Assembly (NCBI GenBank): GCA_024636975.1
Contig: JAGXGA010000036.1
Location: 62,001-126,000 of the forward strand
DNA from: Mariniphaga sp.
Lineage (GTDB): Bacteria > Bacteroidota > Bacteroidia > Bacteroidales > Prolixibacteraceae
DNA length: 64,000 nt
Direction of reading: 5' to 3'
In this document: positions 25,844 to 36,180 of the stretch, in pieces
Layout: every line of letters starts with the position of its first letter
Numbering within the stretch: the first letter of the stretch is position 1
Position numbers and translations under genes: made by a program
Notes under the pieces: generated by a model
Told to the model about the DNA's origin: nothing
The model's input: only the letters and a program-made list of their open reading frames with translations
The model's database searches: none

Positions 25844-28138
25844 TTACTCTGCTTTCCCATTTTTAATCAATCCCATCTTCTCAAATTCTATCTGGTTAAT
25901 TCCCAGCCTAAAGGCAGGTGAATTCGTACTCAACCTGAAGCCCTTATCTTCAAATCCATCAAAAAGAGGATCTGCAATAACACTATTGTTTTCAACACCT
26001 TGTTCCTTAAGATGACTCAACTGCTCCATACTGGTATGTGGCATTCCTGAAGCATAATACAAATTGTTATCAATGTCATAATCAGTAATGGTGGGGAATT
26101 CATCCAAAGATTCCAGTAGCCGGCTGCTGGCGCCAAATCTCATAAACGGCATGGCTCCTCCGGCTGATTGGTAACAAATATTATTTTTGGCAATCCCACC
26201 CTTAATAGGTCCCCATGCTCCAATAAAAATAAATGCCAGGGGATCATGTTTTTCTCCATCCACCATTTCCGTGGGTACATAATCGATTATATAATTGTTT
26301 GTAATGGTGGCATCGTATTTGGCTACAATCCCTGCTCGTGCAAACTTGTAAATGACATTATCGGAAAACGTGATATCCTTTGCATAATCGTCAGAACGAA
26401 GGGATGCCTGCCGGTGCGGAGAAAAGTTATGATGCACATAATTCTTACTTACAATGTTATTCCAGCCGGTACCTGAAAGATAGATTGCATTGCCATCATC
26501 CATTGCTTCCATTACATGGTGAATTTCGTTGTATTCAATCACATTGTCGGAAGCAAAAAGGTAAGGGAACATTACATCCCAATCGTTAACATGTGCTGAA
26601 TAGCGTTGCCATTCCGGATTAACTATATCTTTTATTTCTTCCCAGCGAACTGTTCCTGCCAACTCTCTTCTGTTACCCATCCACTTTACATTAAAAAACT
26701 GTGGCCTTGGCCCACTGATAACAATTCCGGTATAAGGAATATTATGAATTAAATTATGCGCAATTCTGTTCCCGCCACTCTGCCATACAAACAAAGCAGG
26801 CGAATGAAGGTAAGACTCTCCTCCATCGTGTATCCGGTTATTTATAATTTCATTGTTCCTGTTGACATCTTTATCACCAGGCCCATACCCCGACAACAAA
26901 ATCGGAGTACCCCCCAAATATTTAAATTCGCTGTTAATAATTTTGTTATTCTGGCTATATAAATCCAGTCTGACGCCACCTCCGCCACTTGAAATAAACC
27001 TGCATTCATCAATTACACAATTCTCAGTATCAACAAATCTTACAAGGGCATCCGATTTATTATAAAATGCCCAGTCGTGCTGAATACCAATGTCTCCGTC
27101 TTCCATTGTATCCCTGTCGCCATGAGCAAAGGTAATTCCCCTAAAAACAATGTTTCTTATAATGGTACCATTCTCTTCATTTCCCTCAAGCCGGATAATT
27201 TCTTTAGCGAGTGGATAAAATACTTCAGAAGGTTCTCCTTCTTCAGGCCAGTAATAAATTTTATTCTCCTTCGAATTTATGACCCATTCTCCCGGTTCAT
27301 TAAGGTGATCAATTGCATTCAGTACCCGTAAGTTTGGATTTGCATCATCGCCCGATCCGGATAATTTTGTAATGTAATAAGTTGCAGGGACTGTAGTGTA
27401 AGCAACATTATTTTTGAAATCGATCGATTCCAAGGGCAGAATATTGGAAACCCATCCATAGTGAGGCCTTGCCATTACTTCGATATCGGAAATATTGTCC
27501 CAGTCGCGAAGATCATTATCCGCAAAAATAAATCGGCTGTAAGGTTCCGGGTCATCGTAATTGGCCCCCATAAAATCGTCTTTTGAAACATTCATTTCAT
27601 CAGGTTCAGTGGTAGTCATATGACCTGATATGGCATTTTGAAGGGAAATGGTATCTTTCCCAAGAAAACGTGCAATACCTTTTGGATTCCCTTCAGGGAT
27701 TTCTGCAGCCCAGATATTACCTTGAGCCACTGTGGGCAGATTCGGAAGATTTCCTTCGACCTTTTGCCAGCCGGTTAATACTTTTCCGGCACTGAAGACA
27801 GGCTTCTCATCCTGGTAGGCAGAAAAAATTATTCTGTTGTTTCCTGTCCCAAATTCATCACCGTTAAAGATTACACTTTGGTCAAAAGAGTAGGTTCCCC
27901 CTCTGAAGTAAACATGAATTTCTTCATCTTTCATTCCATCGGCAATCAATTGACTAACTGCATCCTTTGCTCTCTCCAGGCTATAAAAAGGGCCTGATTC
28001 TGAACCGGAATTTTCATCATTTCCATCCGGGGATACAAAGAAGGTATTTGAGGTACTATTACACGAAAATAATACTACTGCAATTAACAGATTAATAAAT
28101 AATCTCAGTGAAATTTTTAGTTGATATGATTTTTTCAT
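25844..28138 (-). CDS. right-handed beta-helix lipoprotein, GH141/GH120-like (cassette copy 2)
   Basis: The signal peptide ends in a lipobox (VVLFSCNST). The mature protein opens FFVSPDGNDENSGSESGPFY and ERAKDAVSQLI, the start seen in beta-helix glycosidases of the GH120/GH141 sort, then shows many beta-helix coils (SGGGGVRLDLYSQNNKIINS; AHNLIHNIPYTGIVISG; IEYNEIHHVMEAMDDGNAIY). Candidate catalytic acids lie in the HHVMEAMDDGNA region, but I cannot assign them. GH141 includes an alpha-L-fucosidase of rhamnogalacturonan II breakdown, which would fit a pectin locus. Length is 764 aa. It is clearly paralogous to 32066-34324. Confidence 0.82.
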   Translation of the reverse strand: MKKSYQLKISLRLFINLLIAVVLFSCNSTSNTFFVSPDGNDENSGSESGPFYSLERAKDAVSQLIADGMKDEEIHVYFRGGTYSFDQSVIFNGDEFGTGNNRIIFSAYQDEKPVFSAGKVLTGWQKVEGNLPNLPTVAQGNIWAAEIPEGNPKGIARFLGKDTISLQNAISGHMTTTEPDEMNVSKDDFMGANYDDPEPYSRFIFADNDLRDWDNISDIEVMARPHYGWVSNILPLESIDFKNNVAYTTVPATYYITKLSGSGDDANPNLRVLNAIDHLNEPGEWVINSKENKIYYWPEEGEPSEVFYPLAKEIIRLEGNEENGTIIRNIVFRGITFAHGDRDTMEDGDIGIQHDWAFYNKSDALVRFVDTENCVIDECRFISSGGGGVRLDLYSQNNKIINSEFKYLGGTPILLSGYGPGDKDVNRNNEIINNRIHDGGESYLHSPALFVWQSGGNRIAHNLIHNIPYTGIVISGPRPQFFNVKWMGNRRELAGTVRWEEIKDIVNPEWQRYSAHVNDWDVMFPYLFASDNVIEYNEIHHVMEAMDDGNAIYLSGTGWNNIVSKNYVHHNFSPHRQASLRSDDYAKDITFSDNVIYKFARAGIVAKYDATITNNYIIDYVPTEMVDGEKHDPLAFIFIGAWGPIKGGIAKNNICYQSAGGAMPFMRFGASSRLLESLDEFPTITDYDIDNNLYYASGMPHTSMEQLSHLKEQGVENNSVIADPLFDGFEDKGFRLSTNSPAFRLGINQIEFEKMGLIKNGKAE

Positions 28139-28163
28139 AGCCTCTTAAATGATATAGAATAAA

Positions 28164-30374
28164 TTAAAACACAGTTTCGAGAAATGAATCAGGAGATTCG
28201 CTATCGCCTGATAAAATTATTTTCAGTTGATTTTCCATTTTGTGAGATGCATAGGACTCTTTAACTATCTTAAGTTGATTTTCGCTCATTCCGGAATTGA
28301 TTACATCCCCCTTTGCTGAAACCGGATTAACCACTACCAGCTTGGAAGGAGCAAGCAACGATTGCAAAAAAGACAAATCATAATAATGTATGGCTTCCGG
28401 TACTGCAGTCCATAAATATTGAGGTTTATAATCCCGTGTTACAGCCACATCTTCAAATGAAATTAACGGGTTCATTAAAATTGTATTGCCTATCTTCTTG
28501 TTGAATACAGCGAAATGAAGGTACGCTGAACAAGCTTCACCTTTAACAATTGCAGTGATATTTTCTGAGTCGATGTCAGTCATCGTCCTGATAGCTTTAA
28601 ACAAGATATCCAGATCGCCGGCCTGCATACCTGCAATGCTTTTTCCAACAAGATTTGCTCCAATGAACAGGTTGAATGAATAACCCTGAATGTAGGAATC
28701 TCCCTGGAATGCTTTGTTTTCCAGTTCTCCCGTTCCAATAACATCAGGAGCTAAAATTATGTACCCTTTGTCGATGTATTTGATAATCTCTTCCTCATTT
28801 TTTAACAATTCCTCTTTCCCTATAGGATCCAGATACAGAATCAGGGGTCTTTTTTCCTGAGTATACGGCCTGACAAGAACAAATGGAACAGGGTAATTAA
28901 AATCTTTCCCCTGTATGAAATACTTTTCAACTTTATATTTTTTATGTTCAACTTTCCCTGTATATACCACCGAATTTACCCGGCGGGTTGAATCGTAACC
29001 TGATAACTCCTGTACCTTTGAAAGAATGAAATCCTTTTGTTGAAGCAACTCCCCTGAATTTTTTACCCGCCTGCTTTTAACAGCATGAATGGCTTTTGCT
29101 TTGTTAAAATCAAAAATGGTTTTACTGTCATATGCACTTACTACCTGCCCGGTAGGGGTAACAATGAGTTTATCTTCATTGATATAATCCACATCGTGAT
29201 CAACAGTATCTCCCGGCAGATCCAGTTCAGTCTGAAAAAAGTTATACATTTTCTGCCGGTTGGCTTTTTTTGAACCATGAACCCCATCAGCCTCCATCAT
29301 CTTTATATTTTCAGAAGCACCCATAACACTAAAAATTTCTTTTGCTTGTGAATAGGTTTCCCTTGCCCCTTGTATTGGAAAAAAATCCTGTGTTGTGGAA
29401 ATAATCATCGTGGGTTTAGGCGCACGCATGGTTAACAGGTCCACATGTTCAAATCCCTTTAATAATCCTTTATACAAGTTTTGTTCTGCATCCTGGGGAC
29501 CAATTGATTCAAACAACCTGTAGTAGCTGGTAATATAACTTTCCGGAGCAGCAGCGCGTATTCGATCATCAAATGCCGAGACAAAGGCGGTTTGAGTTCC
29601 ACCCCCCGAGACTCCTGTCATGCCTGTCCGTGTAGTATCTACTTCAGGTCTTGAACATAAAAAATCAATCGCCCGTATTCCATCCCATATAAAGTAGTCG
29701 CTTATTGAATTTCCTGTAAGCAGACATTGAGCGCCCGCATAAGAATGCTCTAAAGTGGAACCTCCGATATATGATTGATTTGTTGATGAATCAAGATATT
29801 GAATTCGTTCTCCCTGTCCGATTGGATCAAAGGTAAAAACAATGAATCCCTTTTTAACCAGATTCAGTGTGCTGTTTTGATAAACATCACGTCGAAAAGC
29901 AGCCTGTGAATGGCCTGTCGGAACAATTACTGCAGGTAATTTTTCTTGTTTTTTAATTTTTGGGATTAATAAACATCCTGTGACGTAAAATCCCGGGAGT
30001 GATTCAAATACGATCTTTTCTGCAATAAAATCTTCACGTTCAATAGTTCCTGTAACAATTGCATTTAGCGGAGTCTTTTTAAATCCACTTAAACTGTTTA
30101 TAAAAGCTTTTTTCAGAGAATCTGAATAAGTTATCCAGTCCTCGCGCGTTTTCAGCTGTGAAACATTATTATGTCTTTGGTCGGTTAGTTCTTCTGCAAA
30201 AGAAGCAATCTGTTTGTATAATGCGGCAGCAGTATTCGAATGCATCATCCATTGTGAAGGTTCACTTTTATAAGTATCCAGCGGAGATACAGATTTATCT
30301 TGTGCGCTGGTATTAAGTGAAACTAATATCAGGACAAGCCATAAACCATATAAATTATTGCCGGTATTTTTCAT
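28164..30374 (-). CDS. two-domain alpha/beta-hydrolase (acetyl-esterase-like), second domain degenerate (cassette copy 1)
   Basis: The signal peptide (LVLILVSLNTSAQ) is followed without a CBM-like domain by an esterase fold: PAVIVPTGHSQAAFRRDVYQ, FTFDPIGQGERIQY, TGMTGVSGGGTQTAF with the nucleophile Ser and EADGVHGSKKA with the His. The C-terminal half (about 480-736) repeats the fold (PFVLVRPYTQEKRPLILYLD; YIILAPDVIGTGELENKAF), but the nucleophile elbow reads VKGEACSAYL and does not fit GxSxG. It is the homologue of 21492-24125, more diverged than the GH28 and helix pairs. An acetyl- or methyl-esterase acting on pectin is the likely role. Confidence 0.83.
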   Translation of the reverse strand: MKNTGNNLYGLWLVLILVSLNTSAQDKSVSPLDTYKSEPSQWMMHSNTAAALYKQIASFAEELTDQRHNNVSQLKTREDWITYSDSLKKAFINSLSGFKKTPLNAIVTGTIEREDFIAEKIVFESLPGFYVTGCLLIPKIKKQEKLPAVIVPTGHSQAAFRRDVYQNSTLNLVKKGFIVFTFDPIGQGERIQYLDSSTNQSYIGGSTLEHSYAGAQCLLTGNSISDYFIWDGIRAIDFLCSRPEVDTTRTGMTGVSGGGTQTAFVSAFDDRIRAAAPESYITSYYRLFESIGPQDAEQNLYKGLLKGFEHVDLLTMRAPKPTMIISTTQDFFPIQGARETYSQAKEIFSVMGASENIKMMEADGVHGSKKANRQKMYNFFQTELDLPGDTVDHDVDYINEDKLIVTPTGQVVSAYDSKTIFDFNKAKAIHAVKSRRVKNSGELLQQKDFILSKVQELSGYDSTRRVNSVVYTGKVEHKKYKVEKYFIQGKDFNYPVPFVLVRPYTQEKRPLILYLDPIGKEELLKNEEEIIKYIDKGYIILAPDVIGTGELENKAFQGDSYIQGYSFNLFIGANLVGKSIAGMQAGDLDILFKAIRTMTDIDSENITAIVKGEACSAYLHFAVFNKKIGNTILMNPLISFEDVAVTRDYKPQYLWTAVPEAIHYYDLSFLQSLLAPSKLVVVNPVSAKGDVINSGMSENQLKIVKESYASHKMENQLKIILSGDSESPDSFLETVF

Positions 30375-30421
30375 TTTTTCTATGAATTTTACTGCATATT
30401 AACCCTTGGTGAAAAGCTCTG

Positions 30422-32050
30422 TTATTTTTTCCTTATTTCAGGTAACCGGTTAGCCGTTTCAAAATACTCTTTCTTTCCGGTATCTGACCTATAAAGATCT
30501 TTTGCCTTGCTAAAATCATTGCCAATAATTGTAACACTCTTTGTATTTTCATCAACCTGAAGGACAGATCCGGTTCCCACAGGAGCTTTACAGTTATGAA
30601 TAAATACATCGTTCACATGTCCCAATGAAATTACGGATGCACTTGATTGATGGGATTGTCTTCCGGAAAAACCATCTATTTCAAGGTCATTAACCCACCG
30701 GCACCGAATTGCATTGCCCAGATTTTCATCTTCTGCATCACCCCATTCAAATTTTACATTCCTTAACTTCAGATCATTCACATAGCGACAGTATATATCC
30801 ACGGGAGCAGTATGATGTCCAAAAACAAAGAAAGGGTCTTCCGGTTGTTCGTGCGATTTTTCTTTACGCCCGCCGGTAAGTTTAACCCTTATGTTTTCAA
30901 TAGTCACTCCTTCTATCCGTGTTTCCTTATTCCCGCTAATGAAAATGCTTCCCCCTGTATGCATCGTAATATTGGAAATAAGTACATTTTTTATATTCCC
31001 CCAGGGTGTGTTGCCGGTCCTTCGGTGCGACCACAAAAATATTCCCTGCCCATGGGTTGTTCTTGTAGTATCCATTGTGATATTGGTAACAGTTACCCCG
31101 TCAATTAACCCACCATCTCTCATTATCAGGCCAAATCCTCCACCGGAATCATGTATTGTACAATTCGAAAAGGTAACGTTTCTGAATTCTCCATGTGTTT
31201 CCGTACCTATCTTCAATGCAGTTTCTGTAGTGGTTAAAACACAATTGGTAACTACCACATCACGGCAAACTTTTGTTTTTGAACGGTCAGTTATTTTCAA
31301 TACGATGCAATCATCGCCACATTGTATGAAGCAATCGGAGATAATTACCCTGGAGCAACCATCCGGATTGATTCCATCGGTATTAGGACCATCCTCATCA
31401 TAAATACCATTTAATATAGAAATTCCTGTGATTATAACCCTGTCGCAATCGATGGGATGAATAGTCCACGAAGGACTGTTCTCGATTGTAAAATCATGAA
31501 GACGAAGATTTTCACAATGTACAAACAAAAACATTCGTTCCGGCCTCCAGTTGTTTTCCTTCCACTCTTCAAAACTAACCTCTCCTTGCATATAATCTTC
31601 CCAAAAAGAAATACCGTTTCCATTGATGGTTCCCATTCCCGTGATGCTTATATTTCTGGCATCTTCAGCGTAAACCAGGGATTCATAACCATCATAATCC
31701 TCCTTATTTTTGCTTCCCCAGACTGTTGCTCCGGGTGATAAATAAACATTCACATTATCTTTTAAACGAAAAGTTCCTGTTATGAAATCTCCCGCTGGAA
31801 AATAGATTGTACCCCCTCCATTTTCACTGCATGCATCAATTAATGATTGAAATGCTTTTGTATTCATGGTGGCACCATCACCTGAAATACCATGTTCGGT
31901 AACATTATATACCGGGAGATTCTCCACGGATGGAGATAACTCCATACCTTTTGCAGCACTTTGCGGAATTACTGCAAAGCCGGCAAATGCAGCTGCTGCA
32001 CCTCCTAAAAAATTACGGCGGCCAATTTTATTTTCCTTGTGGATTTCCAT
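30422..32050 (-). CDS. GH28 polygalacturonase-family enzyme, Tat-exported (cassette copy 1)
   Basis: The twin-arginine signal GRRNFLGGAAAAFAGFAV precedes a parallel beta-helix with GH28 motifs DGPNTDGINPDGCSRVIIS, IQCGDDCIVLKI and LKIGTETHGEFRNVTFSNC. The length is 542 aa. Most blocks match the 24135-25748 protein residue for residue, including the unusual THGEFRN segment, so both copies probably retain activity. It lies 15 nt downstream of the helix gene in transcription order. The Tat signal implies folding before export, possibly with a cofactor or in a complex. Confidence 0.9.
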   Translation of the reverse strand: MEIHKENKIGRRNFLGGAAAAFAGFAVIPQSAAKGMELSPSVENLPVYNVTEHGISGDGATMNTKAFQSLIDACSENGGGTIYFPAGDFITGTFRLKDNVNVYLSPGATVWGSKNKEDYDGYESLVYAEDARNISITGMGTINGNGISFWEDYMQGEVSFEEWKENNWRPERMFLFVHCENLRLHDFTIENSPSWTIHPIDCDRVIITGISILNGIYDEDGPNTDGINPDGCSRVIISDCFIQCGDDCIVLKITDRSKTKVCRDVVVTNCVLTTTETALKIGTETHGEFRNVTFSNCTIHDSGGGFGLIMRDGGLIDGVTVTNITMDTTRTTHGQGIFLWSHRRTGNTPWGNIKNVLISNITMHTGGSIFISGNKETRIEGVTIENIRVKLTGGRKEKSHEQPEDPFFVFGHHTAPVDIYCRYVNDLKLRNVKFEWGDAEDENLGNAIRCRWVNDLEIDGFSGRQSHQSSASVISLGHVNDVFIHNCKAPVGTGSVLQVDENTKSVTIIGNDFSKAKDLYRSDTGKKEYFETANRLPEIRKK

Positions 32051-32065
32051 TTTTTATCTCATTAA

Positions 32066-34324
32066 TTAGTTGTTAAGCAGCCCGATTTTTTCAAAATCAA
32101 TCTGCTTTATACCAAGATCAAAAGCGGGAGAATTACTTTTCAACTTAAATCCTTTTTCTTCAAATCCCACAAAAAGGGGATCGGCAACGATACTGCTTTG
32201 ATCTGCTCCCTGGCTTCTGTATTCTTCCAGTTGTTCTCTGCTGCTATGTGGGAGTCCTGCAGCAAAATAAAGGTTGTTATCAATATCAAAATCATTAAGT
32301 TTAGGTTGCTCATCAAGAGTTCTCAGCAAATTAGTATATAAACCAATACTTAGAAATGGAATTGGTGTCCCTGCCGTCTGATAACAGATATTATTTTTTA
32401 TTATGCCTCCTTTCAACGGCCCCCAGGCAGCGATACGAAGAAAAGATAAAGGATTATGCTTTTCTCCGTTCACCATCTCTGTCGGAACATAATCAATGAT
32501 GTAATTATTCGTTATATAACAATCGTATTTGGTTGTAATACCAGCCCTTGAAAACTTGTAGATTATGTTATCGGAAATTGTAATATCTCTGGCATAATCA
32601 TCTGCCCGTATTGCAGTCTGCCGGTGAGGAGAAATATTAGTGTGCAGATAATTGTTTCTGATGACGTTTTTGTAACCGCTGCCTGAAAAATAAATGGCGT
32701 TTCCATCATCAAGCTTCTGCATTACATGATGTATTTCATTGTATTCAATAGTATTCTCACTGCTAAACAAATAGGGAAACATCTTGTCCCAGTCGGTTAC
32801 ATGACCTGATTCCCGATCCCAGTTTTCAATCCCTTCGATGTCAATTCCATCCCTGTTAACGGTTCCTGAAATTTCTCTTCTGTTTCCCATCCACTCAGTA
32901 TTGAAGAACTGAGGACGCGGACCGCTAACGACTATGCCTGAATAGGGCGTATTGTATATTAAATTATGTGCCATCCTGTTTCCTCCGCTTTGCCATAAAT
33001 AGATGGCAGGTGCATGATAATAACTTTGCCCGCAGTCGTGAATTTCTGTGTTGAAAATTTCATTGTTCCGGTTAACATCATCGTATCCCGGCCCATAACC
33101 TGCAAGCACTACTGGTATTCCTCCAAGGTAACTTAGTTTGCTGTTGATTAATTTGTTGTTTTGACTGTACAAATCAAATCTGACTCCTCCCCCTCCGCTG
33201 GCAGTAAAAGTACAATTATCGATTATACAGTTTTCAGCATCGACAAAACGTACAAGAGCATCCGGTTTATTGAAAAAAGCCCAGTCGTGCTGAAGACCGA
33301 TATCACCTTCCTCCATTGTATCCCTGTTGCCATGAGCGAAAGTAATTCCTTTGAATACAATATTCTTAATAATTTTACCTTCTTTTTCATTGCCTTCCAA
33401 TCGTATTATTTCCTTTGTTAAAGGATAATACACATTCCCGGGTTCATCCTCCCAGGGCCAATAATATATTTTTCTTTCAACTGAATTTACCACCCATTCC
33501 CCGGGTTTATCAAGATGATCAATGGCGTTCATTACCTGCAAATTAGGATTTGCATCATCGCCTGAACCGGATAACCGGGTGATATAGTACGTTGCCGGAA
33601 TTGCAGTATAAGCTGTATTTGTTTCAAGATCAACCGAGTCTAAAGGCAAAATATTAGCCACCCATCCATAATGCGGTCCGGCGATCACTTCTATATCCTG
33701 AATGTTTTCCCAGTTGCGGAAACTGTTTGGGGGAAATATAAATGAACTGTATTTTTCAGGCTCCTCATAATTTGCTCCCATAAAATCATCCCGTGGTACC
33801 TCAATATTGTCATCTTCAGCAGTAGTCATTGGTTCCGATACAGCGTTTTGCAGCGATAAAGAATCAGTGCCAAGAAATCGGACTACAGGATTCCCAATCA
33901 CATCCGGAACATTGGCTATCCAGATATTACCCTTAGCTTGTTCAGGCAAAAAAGGTATATCATGGTCTGCCTTCTGCCACCCATTTAATAGCATGCCCGC
34001 ACTAAAAACAGGCTTTTCATTTTCAAAAGCAGAAAAAACAAAGGTATTGCTTCCCGATGCAAACTCATCTTCATTAAAGATCACTGCTTCATCAAAGAAA
34101 TAGACTCCTTCTCTGAAATAAACATTTATTTCCTGGTTATCTGATCCATCATCAATAGCCTGACGCACTGCATCCTTTGCTTTATTCAAAGTTAGAAATG
34201 GTTTTGATTTTGTACCCTTATTGTCATCACTCCCGTCGGGCGACACATAAAATGTGTCCGATTTCTCATTACATGAAATTATAAATAAGGAGATCAATAT
34301 ACCTGCTAATACGTGTAGTTTCAT
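32066..34324 (-). CDS. right-handed beta-helix lipoprotein, GH141/GH120-like (cassette copy 1)
   Basis: It has a lipobox signal (SLFIISCNEK), then FYVSPDGSDDNKGTKSKPFL and a long beta-helix. Shared blocks with the 25844-28138 paralogue include YYITRLSGSGDDANPNLQV, GDIGLQHDWAFFNKPDALVR, SGGGGVRFDLYSQNNKLINS, QSGGNRMAHNLIYNTPYSGI and IIDYVPTEMVNGEKHNP. Length 752 aa. Divergence is greatest in the segment before the DWDKMFPYLFSSEN block, which may shape substrate choice. It is presumed to act at the cell surface or in the periplasm on oligosaccharides from the same glycan as its copy. Confidence 0.82.
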   Translation of the reverse strand: MKLHVLAGILISLFIISCNEKSDTFYVSPDGSDDNKGTKSKPFLTLNKAKDAVRQAIDDGSDNQEINVYFREGVYFFDEAVIFNEDEFASGSNTFVFSAFENEKPVFSAGMLLNGWQKADHDIPFLPEQAKGNIWIANVPDVIGNPVVRFLGTDSLSLQNAVSEPMTTAEDDNIEVPRDDFMGANYEEPEKYSSFIFPPNSFRNWENIQDIEVIAGPHYGWVANILPLDSVDLETNTAYTAIPATYYITRLSGSGDDANPNLQVMNAIDHLDKPGEWVVNSVERKIYYWPWEDEPGNVYYPLTKEIIRLEGNEKEGKIIKNIVFKGITFAHGNRDTMEEGDIGLQHDWAFFNKPDALVRFVDAENCIIDNCTFTASGGGGVRFDLYSQNNKLINSKLSYLGGIPVVLAGYGPGYDDVNRNNEIFNTEIHDCGQSYYHAPAIYLWQSGGNRMAHNLIYNTPYSGIVVSGPRPQFFNTEWMGNRREISGTVNRDGIDIEGIENWDRESGHVTDWDKMFPYLFSSENTIEYNEIHHVMQKLDDGNAIYFSGSGYKNVIRNNYLHTNISPHRQTAIRADDYARDITISDNIIYKFSRAGITTKYDCYITNNYIIDYVPTEMVNGEKHNPLSFLRIAAWGPLKGGIIKNNICYQTAGTPIPFLSIGLYTNLLRTLDEQPKLNDFDIDNNLYFAAGLPHSSREQLEEYRSQGADQSSIVADPLFVGFEEKGFKLKSNSPAFDLGIKQIDFEKIGLLNN

Positions 34325-34370
34325 TATTAATAAATTTGGTCATACTTAAATGTTGCTTAAGCTGATAAGT

Positions 34371-35972
34371 TTATTTTAGAGTTACCATATTTTTATTTGC
34401 ACCATCAGAAAAGGATACCTTTTTACCCACACTTTCAATTGAATTATTAATCAGAAGAATCTTATCTGTTGATTTTCCCTGCACATCAAGGAAGGATTCA
34501 ATTTTATTACTGAAAAAATGATCAGAAATAACTCCCTGTACTGAATTTTTTACTGCAAAATATGACTTAACATCTTCAGACACATCAGACTGAATATTTT
34601 TGAATGAAAAGTTTTTAATATTATCAGCAGCAACCACATACCTATGATCGGGAGTTACAGTCTGAATACTGACATTCTCAACCCGCACATCTTCAGCATG
34701 CCGGATATAAGCTCCATAAGCCGGCAGCCAATCACTAAAGAAGTTGAATTCCGGATATTTGGATATGTTTTCAGGTACCTCAACCAAACGATCCTCTTTC
34801 TGACCACCTCCGTGAATCCGGAGTGTTATGTTTTCGAGGCTTATTCCCTTTACCGGATGTCCGGGTATGCCAGTAATAAAAATCCCGCTTTGGTGCTGCA
34901 AATGATGCCCTTTGATTCTTCCGGGTGAATTTGTATCATTCATTATATTTGAAATTTTTATGTTCTCTAAACTACCGGTATCCTTCTTCTTTTCACCCTG
35001 GTGAAAAATATTCAGACGACTTCCCAGGCGAACAAAGATCGGCATTTCCACATTTTGCATTACCATGTCAGAAATGTTGATATTACGGACTATTGAACCA
35101 TCCATACAAAGAAGTTTGATTCCTCCCCCTGCCCCCCGGACAGCGCAATTCGAAACGATAACATTCTGTATGTCACCTACCGATTCGGTTCCTATTTTAA
35201 ATGCTCCCGTACTTGTATGTAAAATACAGTTTGATACTACAACATTACGGGTAGGTCGATTAGCAGTTGCTTTTAATACAATTGAGTCATCGCCACTGCT
35301 TATATTGCAATTATCAATACGCACATTTTCACAACAATCAATATCAATTCCGTCATTATTGCCATTACTCCACGAATCAATATTTACATTTTGAATCAGT
35401 ACGTCAGTACATCCAAAATAATGGGAAACCCAGGCTCCTGAACTGCGCAGTGTAACACCTTTCATTCTTACTTTTTCGCAGTTATAGAATTTAATCAGGG
35501 TGGGACGCACATCACCTCTGCTGTCTCTATGGATTTTAAATTCGGGAGAATTTCCCTGCCCGTTTATTACCCCCTCACCTTCTATGCTTACATTGGTAGC
35601 CTCAGAAGCTCCTACAAAAAAACGGTTTTTAGCATGACCCAGGCCATCAACAAAATTACCTATATTATGGTAATCGGCAGCCCTTTGGCTTCCCATCAGC
35701 ACTGCATTGGCTTCGAGATGAAGGGTTACATTATCTCTAAGAAAAATTGAACCTGAAAGGAAAATACCATCTTTAATATAAATAACTCCACCGCCTTGTT
35801 GATTACATTTGTCGATCGCTTCCTGAATTGCACTGGTATTCATAAAAACTCCATCTCCTTTCGCGCCAAAATCTTCAATATCATACACATTTTGACCAAA
35901 GCTTGCAAATGGAAATAAAAAAAGGCAAATTTCAACAAGCAGGTAAACACTTAAATTTTTCACTACAAACAT
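34371..35972 (-). CDS. GH28-family enzyme, Sec-exported
   Basis: A Sec signal peptide (LLVEICLFLFPFASFGQ) precedes a beta-helix beginning YDIEDFGAKGDGVFMNTSAI. GH28 landmarks are NGNNDGIDIDCCENVRIDNC and NISSGDDSIVLKATANRP, followed by FKIGTESVGDIQNVIVSNC. It is only distantly related to the two Tat-type GH28 proteins in the same operon, so it is an older member with probably a different bond specificity. Length 533 aa. It is the first enzyme gene after susD, separated from it by a 208-nt gap containing a strong intrinsic terminator. Confidence 0.88.
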   Translation of the reverse strand: MFVVKNLSVYLLVEICLFLFPFASFGQNVYDIEDFGAKGDGVFMNTSAIQEAIDKCNQQGGGVIYIKDGIFLSGSIFLRDNVTLHLEANAVLMGSQRAADYHNIGNFVDGLGHAKNRFFVGASEATNVSIEGEGVINGQGNSPEFKIHRDSRGDVRPTLIKFYNCEKVRMKGVTLRSSGAWVSHYFGCTDVLIQNVNIDSWSNGNNDGIDIDCCENVRIDNCNISSGDDSIVLKATANRPTRNVVVSNCILHTSTGAFKIGTESVGDIQNVIVSNCAVRGAGGGIKLLCMDGSIVRNINISDMVMQNVEMPIFVRLGSRLNIFHQGEKKKDTGSLENIKISNIMNDTNSPGRIKGHHLQHQSGIFITGIPGHPVKGISLENITLRIHGGGQKEDRLVEVPENISKYPEFNFFSDWLPAYGAYIRHAEDVRVENVSIQTVTPDHRYVVAADNIKNFSFKNIQSDVSEDVKSYFAVKNSVQGVISDHFFSNKIESFLDVQGKSTDKILLINNSIESVGKKVSFSDGANKNMVTLK

Positions 35973-36045
35973 CTTTTCGGTTATAAATTAAGATTAAAGG
36001 AAGAACGATCGGTGATCAGTTTAGGATTGGCAGGAATTAATGTAT

Positions 36046-36086
36046 AAAAAACACAGGGCATCAAGCATTTTATTACTGATGCCCTG
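36046..36086 (-). terminator. intrinsic terminator between susD and the enzyme genes
   Basis: On the minus strand, cagggcatca (36086-36077) pairs perfectly with tgatgccctg (36063-36054) over a 13-nt loop, and a run of six T follows at 36051-36046. It lies about 95 nt past the susD stop. Partial termination here would make susCD transcripts more abundant than the enzyme transcripts. The remainder of the 208-nt gap shows no clear promoter for the GH28 gene. Confidence 0.85.
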
Positions 36087-36180
36087 CATTCATATCTACT
36101 CCTGTTTATCTCAATTTATTGTAATATAACATTTAACACCATCATTTTTGATTCAGATACAAAAGTCAGAACTTTAATGA

